Positions 32,275 to 41,924 are shown, counted from the stretch's first letter. The stretch: 47,981 bases of DNA from Vibrio sp. Y2-5 (GCF_014596725.1 NZ_JACVEG010000015.1:1-47981), one strand, 5' to 3'. Translations and numbers: made by a program. The notes: a model not told the origin generated them from the letters alone.

Positions 32275-34860
32275 CTACAACAATTTCTTCAGACGGTACA
32301 GCTCTTCTAGCGCCTGACGAGGAGTTAAATCATCAGGATCAATCGCTGCTAATGCATTTTCAACTTCACTCGGTTCTGGAATCAGACTTAGCTGGTTGGC
32401 GATGTCGACTCTAGAGCCTGATGCCGAAGAAGGTTGCCCGTTTTGCTGCAAACTGTGTTGCTCAAGTTGAGTCAGTTTGCTGCGCGCATTTTTGATTACT
32501 GTCTTCGGAACACCAGCCAGCCCTGCAACGGCCAAGCCATAAGATTTGCTGGCAGCGCCTTCTTGTACTGCGTGCATGAAGGCAATGCTGTCACCATGCT
32601 CAACCGCATCTAAGTGAACGTTCGCCAAATTTGGCAACACATTCGGCAGTTCAGTGAGTTCAAAATAGTGAGTCGCAAACAGGGTTAAAGCGCCAATTTG
32701 TTTTGCTAACCACTCGGCACTTGCCCAAGCCAGTGACAGACCATCATAAGTACTGGTGCCTCGGCCGATTTCATCCATTAAGACTAAGCTTTTCTCTGTC
32801 GCGTTATGCAGGATGTTCGCCGTCTCGGTCATTTCAACCATGAAGGTTGAACGTCCAGAAGCAAGATCATCTGAAGCACCAATGCGGGTGAAGATTCTGT
32901 CCAACAAGCCAATTTGAGCCGATTCCGCCGGAACATAACAACCAATATGTGCAAGTAGCGCAATCAACGCTGTTTGACGCATATAGGTGGATTTACCTCC
33001 CATGTTTGGCCCAGTAATGATCAACATTTTGCGCTGAGCGTGCAGTTCTATTGGGTTAGCAATAAATGGGTCATTCATGACTTGCTCAACCACAGGATGA
33101 CGACCTGACTGGATGTGAATCCCCGGAGCTTCGGTAATGGTTGGGCGGCAGTAATCTAAACTTTCGGCGCGCTCTGCTAAGTTTTGCAGTACATCCAGTT
33201 GTGACAAAGCGGAGGCAAGATTCTGCATTTGCTCAAGATGAGGCAGTAATAAATCGAACAGTTGATCCCAAAGCTGCTTTTCCAAAGCCAGTGCTTTCGA
33301 TTTTGAGTTCAGAACCTTATCTTCGTGCTCTTTCAACTCTGGAATGATGTAGCGTTCTGCGTTCTTTAAGGTTTGACGACGCACATAATGCGGTGGAACA
33401 AGGTGGCTTTGTCCTCGGCTTACCTGAATAAAGAAACCGTGAACAGCATTATAACCGACTTTAAGTGTGTCGATACCATGACGATCTCGCTCATCGGCTT
33501 CCAGTTTTTCCAGATATTCGGTTGCGCCAGTGGCGAGATCTCGCCATTCGTCGAGCTCTGCGTTGTAGCCTTCAGCAATCACACCGCCATCACGAATGAC
33601 CACGGGTGGGTTCTCTTTGATCGCACGTTCTAGCAACTCACATAACTCATCCATCGGTTGAGTGTAATCACGTAATTTCGTCAGATAAGGATGTGACAGT
33701 TCAGTTAATGTATCGCTCAGTTCAGGAAGCTGTTGCATAGCATTACGCAAGCGAGCCAAATCTCTTGGTCGGGCTGAGCGTAGAGCTAGACGTGCTAAAA
33801 TTCGTTCAATGTCGCCGATTTGTTTTAATACAGGGTGAAGATCGGCGAATAGGCCTTGTTGCTTGATCTCTCCAATCGCATCCAGACGATGGTTTAATGT
33901 CTTAATGCTACGCATAGGCTGGTGAACCCAACGCTTGAGCATACGGCTACCCATAGGCGTAGCACAGTGATCCAGTACTTCCGCTAGTGTATTGTCGGTA
34001 CCACCTGCAAGGTTTTGCGTCAGCTCTAAATTGCGACGTGTCGCTGCATCGAGAATCACCGACTGATCCTGACGATCAAACGTTAATGAACGGATATGCG
34101 GTAGAGCAGTGCGCTGAGTATCTTTGACGTACTGGATCAAACAGCCCGCAGCACACAATCCGAGTTTTGCATTTTCAACGCCAAAGCCAACCAAATCACG
34201 AGTACCAAACTGTTGGTTGAGTTGCTGCTTCGCTGTGTCCAGCTCAAATTCCCATATTGGGCGGCGGCGGTTAGCTTTACGGCTCGCCATTAGCTGAACT
34301 GGTGTGAAATCTTCAGGGAAAAGCAGTTCACGTGGTGCGGTTCTTTGTAATTCTGCCGCCATTGCTTCTTCGGTTTCAGGTTCACTCAGCTGGAAACGAC
34401 CAGAAGTAATATCCAAAGTGGCGTAACCAAATTTACCATCGTGGTGATAAATCGCAGCAACAAGGTTATCAAGGCGTTCAGACAGCAGTGCTTCGTCTGT
34501 AACCGTACCTGGAGTTACAATACGTACCACTTTACGTTCAACGGGGCCTTTGCTGGTGGCCGGATCGCCGATCTGTTCACAGATTGCGACGGACTCACCC
34601 AATTGAACTAATTTTGCTAAGTAACCTTCAACGGCGTGGAATGGAACGCCCGCCATTGGAATTGGTTCACCGGCAGATGCGCCTCGTTTGGTCAGAGAGA
34701 TATCCAACAGTTGCGACGCGCGTTTGGCGTCATCGTAGAAAAGCTCATAAAAATCCCCCATACGATAGAACAGCAATATCTCAGGGTTTTCAGCCTTGAG
34801 CTTCAGGTACTGCTGCATCATTGGAGTGTGGTGCGAAAGAGACTCGCTCGATTGATTCAT
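32275..34860 (-). CDS. mutS: DNA mismatch repair protein MutS
   Basis: Recognises mismatches and small loops and recruits MutL. The 861 aa compare with 853 in E. coli. The mismatch-reading Phe-x-Glu lies in GDFYELFYDD (residues 35-44). The C-terminal ATPase has Walker A TGPNMGGKSTYMRQ, Walker B LVLMDEIGRGTST and LFATHYFELTEL. The C-terminal dimerisation tail ends with TPRQALEELYRLKKLL. The opening HTPMMQQYLKLKAENPEILL matches E. coli from the ATG at 34860, although its ribosome binding site is poor. It converges on rpoS. Confidence 0.98.
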   Translation of the reverse strand: MNQSSESLSHHTPMMQQYLKLKAENPEILLFYRMGDFYELFYDDAKRASQLLDISLTKRGASAGEPIPMAGVPFHAVEGYLAKLVQLGESVAICEQIGDPATSKGPVERKVVRIVTPGTVTDEALLSERLDNLVAAIYHHDGKFGYATLDITSGRFQLSEPETEEAMAAELQRTAPRELLFPEDFTPVQLMASRKANRRRPIWEFELDTAKQQLNQQFGTRDLVGFGVENAKLGLCAAGCLIQYVKDTQRTALPHIRSLTFDRQDQSVILDAATRRNLELTQNLAGGTDNTLAEVLDHCATPMGSRMLKRWVHQPMRSIKTLNHRLDAIGEIKQQGLFADLHPVLKQIGDIERILARLALRSARPRDLARLRNAMQQLPELSDTLTELSHPYLTKLRDYTQPMDELCELLERAIKENPPVVIRDGGVIAEGYNAELDEWRDLATGATEYLEKLEADERDRHGIDTLKVGYNAVHGFFIQVSRGQSHLVPPHYVRRQTLKNAERYIIPELKEHEDKVLNSKSKALALEKQLWDQLFDLLLPHLEQMQNLASALSQLDVLQNLAERAESLDYCRPTITEAPGIHIQSGRHPVVEQVMNDPFIANPIELHAQRKMLIITGPNMGGKSTYMRQTALIALLAHIGCYVPAESAQIGLLDRIFTRIGASDDLASGRSTFMVEMTETANILHNATEKSLVLMDEIGRGTSTYDGLSLAWASAEWLAKQIGALTLFATHYFELTELPNVLPNLANVHLDAVEHGDSIAFMHAVQEGAASKSYGLAVAGLAGVPKTVIKNARSKLTQLEQHSLQQNGQPSSASGSRVDIANQLSLIPEPSEVENALAAIDPDDLTPRQALEELYRLKKLL

Positions 34861-34997
34861 GGCGTTACATCACTTGTTGGTATCGTTGGCAGTCCTTTTG
34901 CTCTAACTATCAGATAAATAGTCATGAGCTAAGTCACGCGTAAGGTCACTTGAAAACGGTGAGTGATGATAACAAATCAAACAACGACAGAGCAATT

Positions 34998-35027
34998 ATC
35001 CCCTTACATCGCGAATGATAAGGGGAT
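34998..35027 (-). terminator. Hairpin after cysM (weak terminator)
   Basis: ATCCCCTTA and TAAGGGGAT (9 bp) flank a 12-base loop that can pair further as CAT/ATG. On the minus strand AATTGC follows, not a U tract, so termination may be weak and cysM transcripts could reach mutS. Confidence 0.5.
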
Positions 35028-35061
35028 GAATACGAGACAAGTGCTACGAAAGGAAGAGGTG

Positions 35062-35952
35062 CTAAGAGAAAAGGCCTGAAGAAAGATAACGATCGCCGCG
35101 ATCACAGATGATCGCAACCACTACTGAACCCGGATTTTGTTTTGCAATTTCAATCGCTGCGAATACTGCACCACCAGAGCTTACGCCTGCACAGATGCCT
35201 TCTTCACGAGCCAGTGCTCTTGTTGTGTTTTCAGCATCTTGTTGATCAATATCTATCACTTGGTCAACGTCAGCGGCATTGAAAATGCCCGGTAAATATT
35301 CTTGTGGCCAGCGGCGAATACCCGGAATGGCACTACCTTCTGAAGGTTGTAGACCAACAATATTAATCTCAGGATTCTGGCTCTTTAGGTATCGAGATAC
35401 ACCCATGATGGTGCCGGTTGTTCCCATACTTGAAACGAAGTGAGTAATCTTACCTTGGCTTTGTTGCCAGATTTCTGGACCCGTAGAGTGAAAGTGTGCA
35501 TCAGGATTATCTGGGTTATTGAATTGATCGAGAACCTTACCTTTGCCTTCACTTTGCATTTTCAGGGCTAAGTCGCGTGCACCTTCCATCCCTTGCTCTT
35601 TACTTACCAGAATCAGTTCTGCGCCATAAGCACGCATCGAATCCTTGCGCTCCTGAGTGGAGTTATCCGGCATGATAAGAATCATCTTGTAGCCTTTGAT
35701 TGCAGCGGCCATCGCCAGAGCGATACCAGTGTTACCACTGGTGGCTTCAATGATTGTGTCACCGGGTTTAATGCTTCCGCGAGCTTCAGCCTGAATAATC
35801 ATATTAAGTGCTGGCCGATCTTTCACTGAGCCCGCCGGATTATTGCCTTCAAGCTTAACCAGCACTGTACTTTGGCTGCCTTCTGCTAATCGTTGCAGTT
35901 TTACCAGAGGCGTTTGGCCTACATAAGCTTCAATGGTTGGAAAGTCAGACAC
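35062..35952 (-). CDS. cysM: cysteine synthase B CysM
   Basis: PLP enzyme making cysteine from O-acetylserine with sulfide, or S-sulfocysteine from thiosulfate. It has 296 aa. The PLP lysine is Lys44 in NNPAGSVKDRPALN. The phosphate loop is EATSGNTGIALAMAAA. HFVSSMGTTGTIMGVSR and GIRRWPQEYLPGIFN match the CysM class, and the protein ends ICDRGDRYLSSG. The start is a GTG with AGAGGG upstream; no ATG lies in a suitable place. It is divergent from cysP. The pairing of CysM with a CysP-type binding protein fits thiosulfate use. Confidence 0.95.
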   Translation of the reverse strand: MSDFPTIEAYVGQTPLVKLQRLAEGSQSTVLVKLEGNNPAGSVKDRPALNMIIQAEARGSIKPGDTIIEATSGNTGIALAMAAAIKGYKMILIMPDNSTQERKDSMRAYGAELILVSKEQGMEGARDLALKMQSEGKGKVLDQFNNPDNPDAHFHSTGPEIWQQSQGKITHFVSSMGTTGTIMGVSRYLKSQNPEINIVGLQPSEGSAIPGIRRWPQEYLPGIFNAADVDQVIDIDQQDAENTTRALAREEGICAGVSSGGAVFAAIEIAKQNPGSVVVAIICDRGDRYLSSGLFS

Positions 35953-36096
35953 TTGATTCCCTCTTTACTGGGTTGAGTTGTTGGCTTTAGCTGCCTCTAT
36001 TTGTTGCTATTGTGTATTTCTTCTTCGTATCAGCACAAGTCTGCATTGGCGATCAATATACAATTTATTGTTTGATAATATTCCAAAAGGTTCTAT

Positions 36097-36115
36097 TTAT
36101 AACCTTTGTTATAAT
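36097..36115 (+). promoter_or_regulatory. Palindrome and -10 in the cysM-cysP control region, candidate CysB site
   Basis: TTATAAC (36097-36103) and GTTATAA (36108-36114) form a perfect 7-4-7 palindrome. A -10 hexamer TATAAT (36110-36115) overlaps its right arm. At the -35 position there is only AAGGTT, a poor match. That hexamer forms part of a second inverted repeat, AAAGGTT/AACCTTT (36086-36092 and 36101-36107). This architecture suits activation by a LysR-type protein such as CysB, but the binding site is inferred, not established. Confidence 0.55.
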
Positions 36116-36183
36116 CATTTTATACACATATTCTAGTCACAAAGGATGCCACACCGGCAACGTGAATTTGGAGTATGAATATA

Positions 36184-37185
36184 ATGAAACGAATGAAGTC
36201 AGCTCTTGCAGCACTGCTAATTGCAGGTTCATTTAATGCATCAGCAGCAGATCAATCAATCCTGAACTCTTCTTACGATATTGCTCGTGAACTGTTCGCA
36301 ACTTACAACCCAATTTTTGCAAAACATTGGGAAGAGAAGACAGGTAAAACGATTGAGATTAAACAATCTCACGGTGGTTCTTCTGCTCAAGCTCGTTCAA
36401 TTCTTCAAGGTTTGTCGGCAGACGTAGTCACATTTAACCAGGTGACTGACGTACAGGTTCTTCATGATAAAGGCAAACTAATCCCTGCAGATTGGCAAAG
36501 TAAACTGCCGAACGCGAGTTCTCCTTATTACTCAACAACTGCGTTTTTAGTCCGTAAAGGTAACCCAAAAAATATTCAGGATTGGGGTGATTTAGCTAGT
36601 GAAGGCGTCGCTTCGGTATTCCCTAATCCGAAAACATCAGGTAACGCTCGCTACACTTATCTGGCTGCTCTAGGTTATGCCCAGAAAACATTCGGCAAAG
36701 ACAACGAAGCGAAGCAGGACGAGTTTCTGAAAAAAATGTTGGCGAATGTAGCCGTGTTTGATACAGGCGGTCGTGGTGCAACAACATCATTTGTTGAACG
36801 CAAGATCGGCGATGTACTAATCACGTTTGAATCAGAAGTGAACAATATCCGCAAACAATACGGTGAAGATAACTACGAAGTGGTTGTACCTAAAACCTCT
36901 ATCTTAGCTGAGTTCCCAGTCGCTGTGGTTGAACGTAATGCAAAACGTAACGGTACTGTTGAAGTTGCAACGGAGTACCTTTCTTACCTATACAGCGAAG
37001 AAGCTCAACGTATGCTAGCTGGTTTTAACTACCGTGTTCACGATGAGAAAGTGAAAGCTGAGTTTGCTGACCGTTTCCCAGAAGTACAGCTATTGACCGT
37101 TGAAGAAATCGCTGGCGGTTGGGATAACGCTATGAAAACTCAATTTGCGAGTGGTGCTAAGTTAGACCAATTGCAACGTCGTTAA
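36184..37185 (+). CDS. cysP: thiosulfate/sulfate-binding periplasmic protein CysP
   Basis: Periplasmic binding protein for the CysTWA ABC importer. From the ATG at 36184 (GGAG 10 bases upstream) it has 333 aa, with a signal peptide of about 21 residues ending in ASA. Mature sequence segments such as LNSSYDIARELF, VVTFNQVTDVQVLHDKGKLIPADWQ split across residues 80-105, and FDTGGRGATTSFVERKIGDVLI match E. coli CysP more closely than Sbp. The ATG at 36175 lies one base after GGAG and is unlikely. It is first in cysPTWA and divergent from cysM. Confidence 0.93.
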   Translation: MKRMKSALAALLIAGSFNASAADQSILNSSYDIARELFATYNPIFAKHWEEKTGKTIEIKQSHGGSSAQARSILQGLSADVVTFNQVTDVQVLHDKGKLIPADWQSKLPNASSPYYSTTAFLVRKGNPKNIQDWGDLASEGVASVFPNPKTSGNARYTYLAALGYAQKTFGKDNEAKQDEFLKKMLANVAVFDTGGRGATTSFVERKIGDVLITFESEVNNIRKQYGEDNYEVVVPKTSILAEFPVAVVERNAKRNGTVEVATEYLSYLYSEEAQRMLAGFNYRVHDEKVKAEFADRFPEVQLLTVEEIAGGWDNAMKTQFASGAKLDQLQRR

Positions 37186-37258
37186 TCTCTTTAAATATGT
37201 TGTTACCGTTCGTTCAGGGCGGTAACCAATCATTTTTCTACGGTAATTTTGAGGGTTT

Positions 37259-38110
37259 ATGAGCGGATCTCACGCGACTTCTCGCCCAAAACATCAACGT
37301 GTCCTTCCTGGCTTTGCTATCAGTTTAGGTATTTCTTTACTGTTTATAAGCTTGATTCTCTTGCTGCCCGCCACAGGGTTGGTTATGCAAACGAAAGGAA
37401 TGTCATTGAGTGAGTACTGGTATGTGATTACTGACCCTCGTTTAGTGGCTAGTTATAAGGTCACTGTTGGTTCGGCTTTTGTGGCATCTCTGTTTAACGG
37501 TGTTTTTGGCTTGTTACTTGCGTGGGTTCTGGTTCGGTATCAATTTCCCGGCAAACGTATTCTGGACGCGTTGGTAGATTTACCATTCGCTCTACCAACA
37601 GCCGTTGCCGGTATCACATTAGCAACGCTCTATTCAAGCAGTGGCTGGCTGGGGAGCATTTTAGAAACGATTGGGATTAAAGTTGCCTATACGCCACTAG
37701 GTATTATCGTCGCGATGGCATTCACCAGTATACCTTTCGTGGTTCGTACCGTTCAGCCTGTGCTGGAAGAAATATCACGCGAAGAAGAAGAAGCGGGAAT
37801 GACGCTTGGCGCATCGGATAGTGCGGTTTTCTGGCGAGTGATCATGCCTTCTTTACGCCCAGCATTATTGGTGGGGGTAGCACTGTCATTTACACGTAGT
37901 TTAGGTGAATTTGGTGCGGTGATATTTATCGCGGGTAACATGCCTTACGTCAGCGAGATTACCTCGTTAATGATTTTCGTCCGCCTGCAGGAGTTTGATT
38001 TCCCTGCTGCAAGTGCGATTGCTTCAGTTGTTCTTTTAACTTCACTGTCTTTGTTACTTGTCATCAACTTGTGGCAAGGCGCGTATTTACGCCGCATTCA
38101 CGGTAGATAA
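37259..38110 (+). CDS. cysT: sulfate/thiosulfate ABC permease CysT (CysU)
   Basis: One of two membrane subunits of the CysTWA importer. It has 283 aa and six hydrophobic segments. The inner-membrane EAA loop reads EEEEAGMTLGASDSAVFWRVIMPSLRPAL (split here only as a description, about residues 178-206), which contacts CysA. LPFALPTAVAGITLATLYSS and SLGEFGAVIFIAG are typical of CysT. GAGGG lies before the ATG. It is 73 bases after cysP and 9 bases before cysW. Confidence 0.95.
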   Translation: MSGSHATSRPKHQRVLPGFAISLGISLLFISLILLLPATGLVMQTKGMSLSEYWYVITDPRLVASYKVTVGSAFVASLFNGVFGLLLAWVLVRYQFPGKRILDALVDLPFALPTAVAGITLATLYSSSGWLGSILETIGIKVAYTPLGIIVAMAFTSIPFVVRTVQPVLEEISREEEEAGMTLGASDSAVFWRVIMPSLRPALLVGVALSFTRSLGEFGAVIFIAGNMPYVSEITSLMIFVRLQEFDFPAASAIASVVLLTSLSLLLVINLWQGAYLRRIHGR

Positions 38111-38119
38111 GGGGTCACT

Positions 38120-38977
38120 ATGTCGCAACCTTTACGTATTGGTGAAAAGCCGTTAGTTAAGTGGAGCTTAATTTCACTGGCATTGTTTTTTGTCACTATT
38201 TTATTGCTGATCCCTCTGTTGAGTATCTTTCAGCAAGCGTTTGCCAGTGGTTTAGAAACGTATTTTAACAATTTGAGTGAGCCGGATACGCTGCATGCGA
38301 TTGGCCTAACGCTTGTTGTCGCATTGCTTACCGTGCCAATTAACTTAGTGTTTGGTGTCATGCTCGCATGGGCGGTGACACGCTTTGAATTCGCTGGGCG
38401 CAAATTCTTGATCACTTTAATTGATATCCCGTTTGCGGTATCGCCGGTAGTTGCCGGCCTTCTGTATCTGTTGCTATATGGCAGCAGTGGTTGGCTCGGT
38501 GAATGGTTGTATGAACGTGATCTGCAAATCATGTTTGCTTGGCCGGGTATTGTGCTTGTGACGGTGTTTGTGACCTGTCCATTTGTTGCCAGAGAATTGA
38601 TTCCTCTGATGCAGCAACAAGGTCGTAGTGACGAAGAAGCGGCGGTGATTCTTGGTGCTTCTTGGTGGCAACTGTTCCGCCGAGTCACACTACCAAACAT
38701 TAAGTGGGCATTGATTTACGGAGTCATCCTAACTAATGCTAGAGCCGTCGGTGAGTTTGGCGCAGTTGCGGTAGTATCAGGAAACATCCGTGGTGAAACC
38801 AACACTTTACCTTTGCATGTACAGCTTCTCTATGAGGATTACCAATCGGAAGCGGCATTTGCGAGTGCATCACTTTTGGCCTTTATCGCGTTATTAACTT
38901 TGATTTTGAAAGCCTTTGTTGAATGGCGCCAAGAACGAAATCATGTCATAGAACAAGAGCAGCAAGGAACGTTATGA
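38120..38977 (+). CDS. cysW: sulfate/thiosulfate ABC permease CysW
   Basis: Second membrane subunit of the importer. It has 285 aa and about six membrane segments. FAVSPVVAGLLYLLLYGSSG near residue 108 and the EAA-type loop EEAAVILGASWWQLFRRVTLP near residue 172 are present. RAVGEFGAVAVVSGNIRG is the CysW hallmark. AAGGGG lies before the ATG. Its stop overlaps the cysA ATG (ATGA), so the two genes are translationally coupled. Confidence 0.96.
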   Translation: MSQPLRIGEKPLVKWSLISLALFFVTILLLIPLLSIFQQAFASGLETYFNNLSEPDTLHAIGLTLVVALLTVPINLVFGVMLAWAVTRFEFAGRKFLITLIDIPFAVSPVVAGLLYLLLYGSSGWLGEWLYERDLQIMFAWPGIVLVTVFVTCPFVARELIPLMQQQGRSDEEAAVILGASWWQLFRRVTLPNIKWALIYGVILTNARAVGEFGAVAVVSGNIRGETNTLPLHVQLLYEDYQSEAAFASASLLAFIALLTLILKAFVEWRQERNHVIEQEQQGTL

Positions 38978-40104
38978 GTATTCGTTTAGACAATATTTCG
39001 AAGCATTTCGGCAAATTTCAGGCACTTTCGCCACTCTCCTTGCACATTGAAGATGGCGAAATGATTGGTCTTCTTGGGCCGTCTGGTTCAGGTAAAACAA
39101 CACTTTTGCGCATTATTGCTGGTTTGGAAAGTGCTAATTCTGGTTCCATCCACTTCCGCGATCGCGATGTGACTAACGTACACGTACGTGACCGCCGAGT
39201 TGGCTTTGTTTTCCAAAACTATGCACTGTTCCGTCACATGACGGTGGCTGACAATGTTGCGTTTGGTTTGCAGGTTATGGAACGTTCACAACGTCCATCT
39301 CAAGCTGAAATCAATAAGCGAGTAAAGCAACTGTTGGAAATTGTACAGCTTGGGCATTTAGCTGGCCGCTACCCAGAGCAGCTTTCTGGCGGACAAAAGC
39401 AGCGTATTGCACTTGCGCGAGCGCTAGCAACCAAGCCAGAAGTACTTTTGCTTGATGAACCTTTCGGCGCATTGGACGCCAAAGTGCGTAAAGACTTACG
39501 TCGCTGGTTACGCAGCTTGCACGATGAGTTGGGCTTTACCAGCGTATTTGTCACTCATGATCAGGATGAGGCTTTAGAGCTCTCTGATCGCGTGGTGGTA
39601 ATGAGTAATGGTCGAATTGAGCAGGTAGATTCACCAGTAGAGCTGTATGCTCATCCCAATAGCCGTTTTGTGTTTGATTTCTTTGGTAACGTCAACCAGT
39701 TCAAGGCTAACTGGCAACAGGAACAGTGGAAGAATGGTGAAGCGTTTGTTTTACCACCATTTAATGAAGCGACACAGAAAAACGGTCAGCTCTACATACG
39801 CAGCCATGAACTGAGCCTATCGACAAAAGAAAACAGCCAAGCATCCTTGCCTTGCGAAGTGGTGTCTATCAACCCTGTCGGGGCTGAAGTGCGTGTAGAA
39901 CTATCACCGATTGGCTGGCAAACCGACGAACTTTGGGAAGCGAAACTTTCTCATCGCTCTCTGAATGAGCAGTCTCTAAAGCGCGGCGATCAGGTTTTCG
40001 CTTTGCCTCAAGTAGGATATTTCTTTGCCGAGGAATCACACCAAGCACCAGAAGTTATACGCTGGCCGTTCTTGGCTCCGGGCAATTTGATGTTTGAGAT
40101 TTAA
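38974..40104 (+). CDS. cysA: sulfate/thiosulfate import ATPase CysA
   Basis: ATPase subunit that powers the CysTWA importer. From the ATG at 38974 it has 376 aa. The open frame runs further up inside cysW, but that segment is not CysA-like. Walker A is GPSGSGKTT (near residue 35), the signature is LSGGQKQRIALARAL and Walker B is VLLLDEPFGALDA. The H-loop is VTHDQDEALELSDRV. A C-terminal TOBE/regulatory domain covers about residues 240-376. AAGGA precedes the start. It is last in cysPTWA and is followed by a terminator. Confidence 0.95.
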   Translation: MSIRLDNISKHFGKFQALSPLSLHIEDGEMIGLLGPSGSGKTTLLRIIAGLESANSGSIHFRDRDVTNVHVRDRRVGFVFQNYALFRHMTVADNVAFGLQVMERSQRPSQAEINKRVKQLLEIVQLGHLAGRYPEQLSGGQKQRIALARALATKPEVLLLDEPFGALDAKVRKDLRRWLRSLHDELGFTSVFVTHDQDEALELSDRVVVMSNGRIEQVDSPVELYAHPNSRFVFDFFGNVNQFKANWQQEQWKNGEAFVLPPFNEATQKNGQLYIRSHELSLSTKENSQASLPCEVVSINPVGAEVRVELSPIGWQTDELWEAKLSHRSLNEQSLKRGDQVFALPQVGYFFAEESHQAPEVIRWPFLAPGNLMFEI

Positions 40105-40138
40105 TGTTTGTTTATATGCTTTAACAAACCCTACAGAT

Positions 40139-40167
40139 GAGAGTGCCATTTGGCACTCTCGTTGTTT
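40139..40167 (+). terminator. Terminator after cysA
   Basis: GAGAGTGCC and GGCACTCTC (9 bp) flank ATTT. The trailing tract GTTGTTT is interrupted, so it may be imperfect. Confidence 0.8.
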
Positions 40168-40234
40168 CTGCGGTTGGCAATTGGTCGACTATCAGTTAGC
40201 TTTATCTGATTGAAAAAAGGTTAGGTGGTTTCTC

Positions 40235-40717
40235 ATGAATTCCGTAGAACAATTAAGCCAACAACTCGGTGAGTTATTACTTGAGCACAAACAGGTCTTA
40301 GTGACTGCTGAGTCCTGTACTGGTGGTGGCGTCGCAAGTGCAATCACTGAAATTGCAGGAAGTTCTGCATGGTTTGATCGGGCTTTTGTGACCTATAGCA
40401 ATGAAGCAAAACAAGAAATGATAGGCGTTGAAGGGCAAACACTCGCGGAATTTGGCGCGGTATCTGAACCCGTTGTGATTCAAATGGTGCAGGGAGCTCT
40501 GAAAAATTCCAACGCGACGATTGGTGTCTCGATCAGCGGCATTGCAGGCCCTTCTGGGGGAAGTGAAGAAAAACCAGTAGGAACAGTGTGCTTTGCTTGG
40601 GCGGATAAATCCGACTGGCTTAAAGTTGAAACGCAACATTTTGCTGGCGATCGCAGCGCTGTTCGAACCCAAGCTGTGATCCATGCCTTAGAAACAATTA
40701 AAGAGCATTTGTCTTAA
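40235..40717 (+). CDS. pncC: nicotinamide-nucleotide amidase PncC (CinA C-terminal family)
   Basis: Hydrolyses nicotinamide mononucleotide to nicotinate mononucleotide in NAD recycling. The 160 aa form a stand-alone CinA C-terminal domain, like E. coli PncC/YgaD (165). Motifs are TAESCTGGGVASAITEIAGSS (about residues 25-45) with the catalytic Ser, the conserved Tyr in FVTYSNEAK, and SISGIAGPSGGSEEKPVGTV. It lies immediately upstream of recA, as in E. coli, but recA has its own promoter. Confidence 0.94.
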   Translation: MNSVEQLSQQLGELLLEHKQVLVTAESCTGGGVASAITEIAGSSAWFDRAFVTYSNEAKQEMIGVEGQTLAEFGAVSEPVVIQMVQGALKNSNATIGVSISGIAGPSGGSEEKPVGTVCFAWADKSDWLKVETQHFAGDRSAVRTQAVIHALETIKEHLS

Positions 40718-40761
40718 GTCTCTGACTTTTCGGCAAGTGACAACTTTTTTCCATACAGGGG

Positions 40762-40789
40762 TGGACACTGTATGAATCAACAGTATAAT
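40762..40789 (+). promoter_or_regulatory. recA promoter with LexA box
   Basis: The -35 is TGGACA (40762-40767) and the -10 is TATAAT (40784-40789), 16 bp apart. The spacer is entirely filled by CTGTATGAATCAACAG (40768-40783), a CTGT-N8-ACAG LexA (SOS) box. The arrangement closely copies the E. coli recA promoter, so SOS control is nearly certain. Confidence 0.93.
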
Positions 40790-40874
40790 GAGCAGCATTC
40801 GACGTAATTAAGTCAAACCAATTTCTAGGGTCAATGAACCCTAACATCACGCAAGTGACAGTCTGGAGAAAGTA

Positions 40875-41924
40875 ATGGACGAGAATAAACAGAAGGCGCT
40901 AGCCGCAGCCCTAGGTCAAATTGAAAAGCAATTCGGTAAAGGTTCGATCATGCGCCTTGGTGACAACCGTACGATGGATGTAGAAACCATCTCTACGGGT
41001 TCACTTTCTTTGGATATCGCATTAGGTGCTGGTGGTTTACCAATGGGTCGTATCGTAGAAGTTTACGGTCCCGAGTCTTCAGGTAAAACCACTCTGACTC
41101 TTGAACTGATTGCTGCTGCACAGCGTGTGGGTAAAACTTGTGCCTTTATTGATGCTGAGCATGCGCTAGATCCAATCTACGCTCGTAAGCTAGGCGTGAA
41201 TATTGATGAACTATTGGTTTCTCAACCAGATACTGGTGAGCAAGCGCTTGAAATCTGTGATGCATTAGCGCGTTCTGGTGCGGTCGATGTTATGGTTGTT
41301 GACTCAGTTGCAGCACTTACACCTAAAGCAGAAATTGAAGGCGAGATGGGCGATAGCCACATGGGTCTTCAAGCACGTATGCTTTCTCAAGCAATGCGTA
41401 AGTTAACGGGTAACCTTAAGCAGTCAAACTGTATGTGTATCTTCATTAACCAAATTCGTATGAAGATTGGTGTGATGTTCGGTAACCCAGAAACAACAAC
41501 GGGTGGTAACGCTCTTAAATTCTACGCTTCTGTACGTCTTGATATTCGCCGTACGGGTTCTATCAAAGAAGGCGATGAAGTTGTTGGTAACGAAACTCGT
41601 ATCAAAGTGGTTAAAAACAAGATTGCAGCACCATTTAAACAAGCGGATACGCAAATTCTTTACGGTCAAGGTTTTAACCGTGAGGGTGAGCTGATTGACC
41701 TAGGCGTTAAGCACAAGTTGGTTGAGAAAGCGGGTGCTTGGTATAGCTACAATGGCGACAAAATTGGCCAAGGTAAAGCTAACGCATGTAAATACCTACG
41801 TGAGAATCCAGAAGCGGCTACAACTATTGATGCTAAACTTCGTGAGATGTTGCTAACCCCTAGCTTAGAAAAGGCTGAGTCTGCAGATGTAGCTGAGCCG
41901 TCTGTTGAAGAAGAAGAGTTTTAA
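40875..41924 (+). CDS. recA: recombinase RecA
   Basis: Central strand-exchange ATPase and SOS co-protease. The 349 aa compare with 353 in E. coli. It begins DENKQKALAAALGQIEKQFGKG, Walker A is GPESSGKTTL (near residue 67) and Walker B is VMVVDSVAALTPK. The DNA-binding loop L2 has FGNPETTTGGNALKFYAS. The acidic C-terminal tail ends SVEEEEF. GGAGAAAG precedes the ATG. It is driven by the LexA-controlled promoter at 40762-40789 and followed by its own terminator and recX. Confidence 0.99.
   Translation: MDENKQKALAAALGQIEKQFGKGSIMRLGDNRTMDVETISTGSLSLDIALGAGGLPMGRIVEVYGPESSGKTTLTLELIAAAQRVGKTCAFIDAEHALDPIYARKLGVNIDELLVSQPDTGEQALEICDALARSGAVDVMVVDSVAALTPKAEIEGEMGDSHMGLQARMLSQAMRKLTGNLKQSNCMCIFINQIRMKIGVMFGNPETTTGGNALKFYASVRLDIRRTGSIKEGDEVVGNETRIKVVKNKIAAPFKQADTQILYGQGFNREGELIDLGVKHKLVEKAGAWYSYNGDKIGQGKANACKYLRENPEAATTIDAKLREMLLTPSLEKAESADVAEPSVEEEEF

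Noticed and set aside
38230..38700. 156-codon minus-strand frame inside cysW
   Set aside because: It is antisense to a well-conserved permease with no start signal; it reflects the composition of the real gene.
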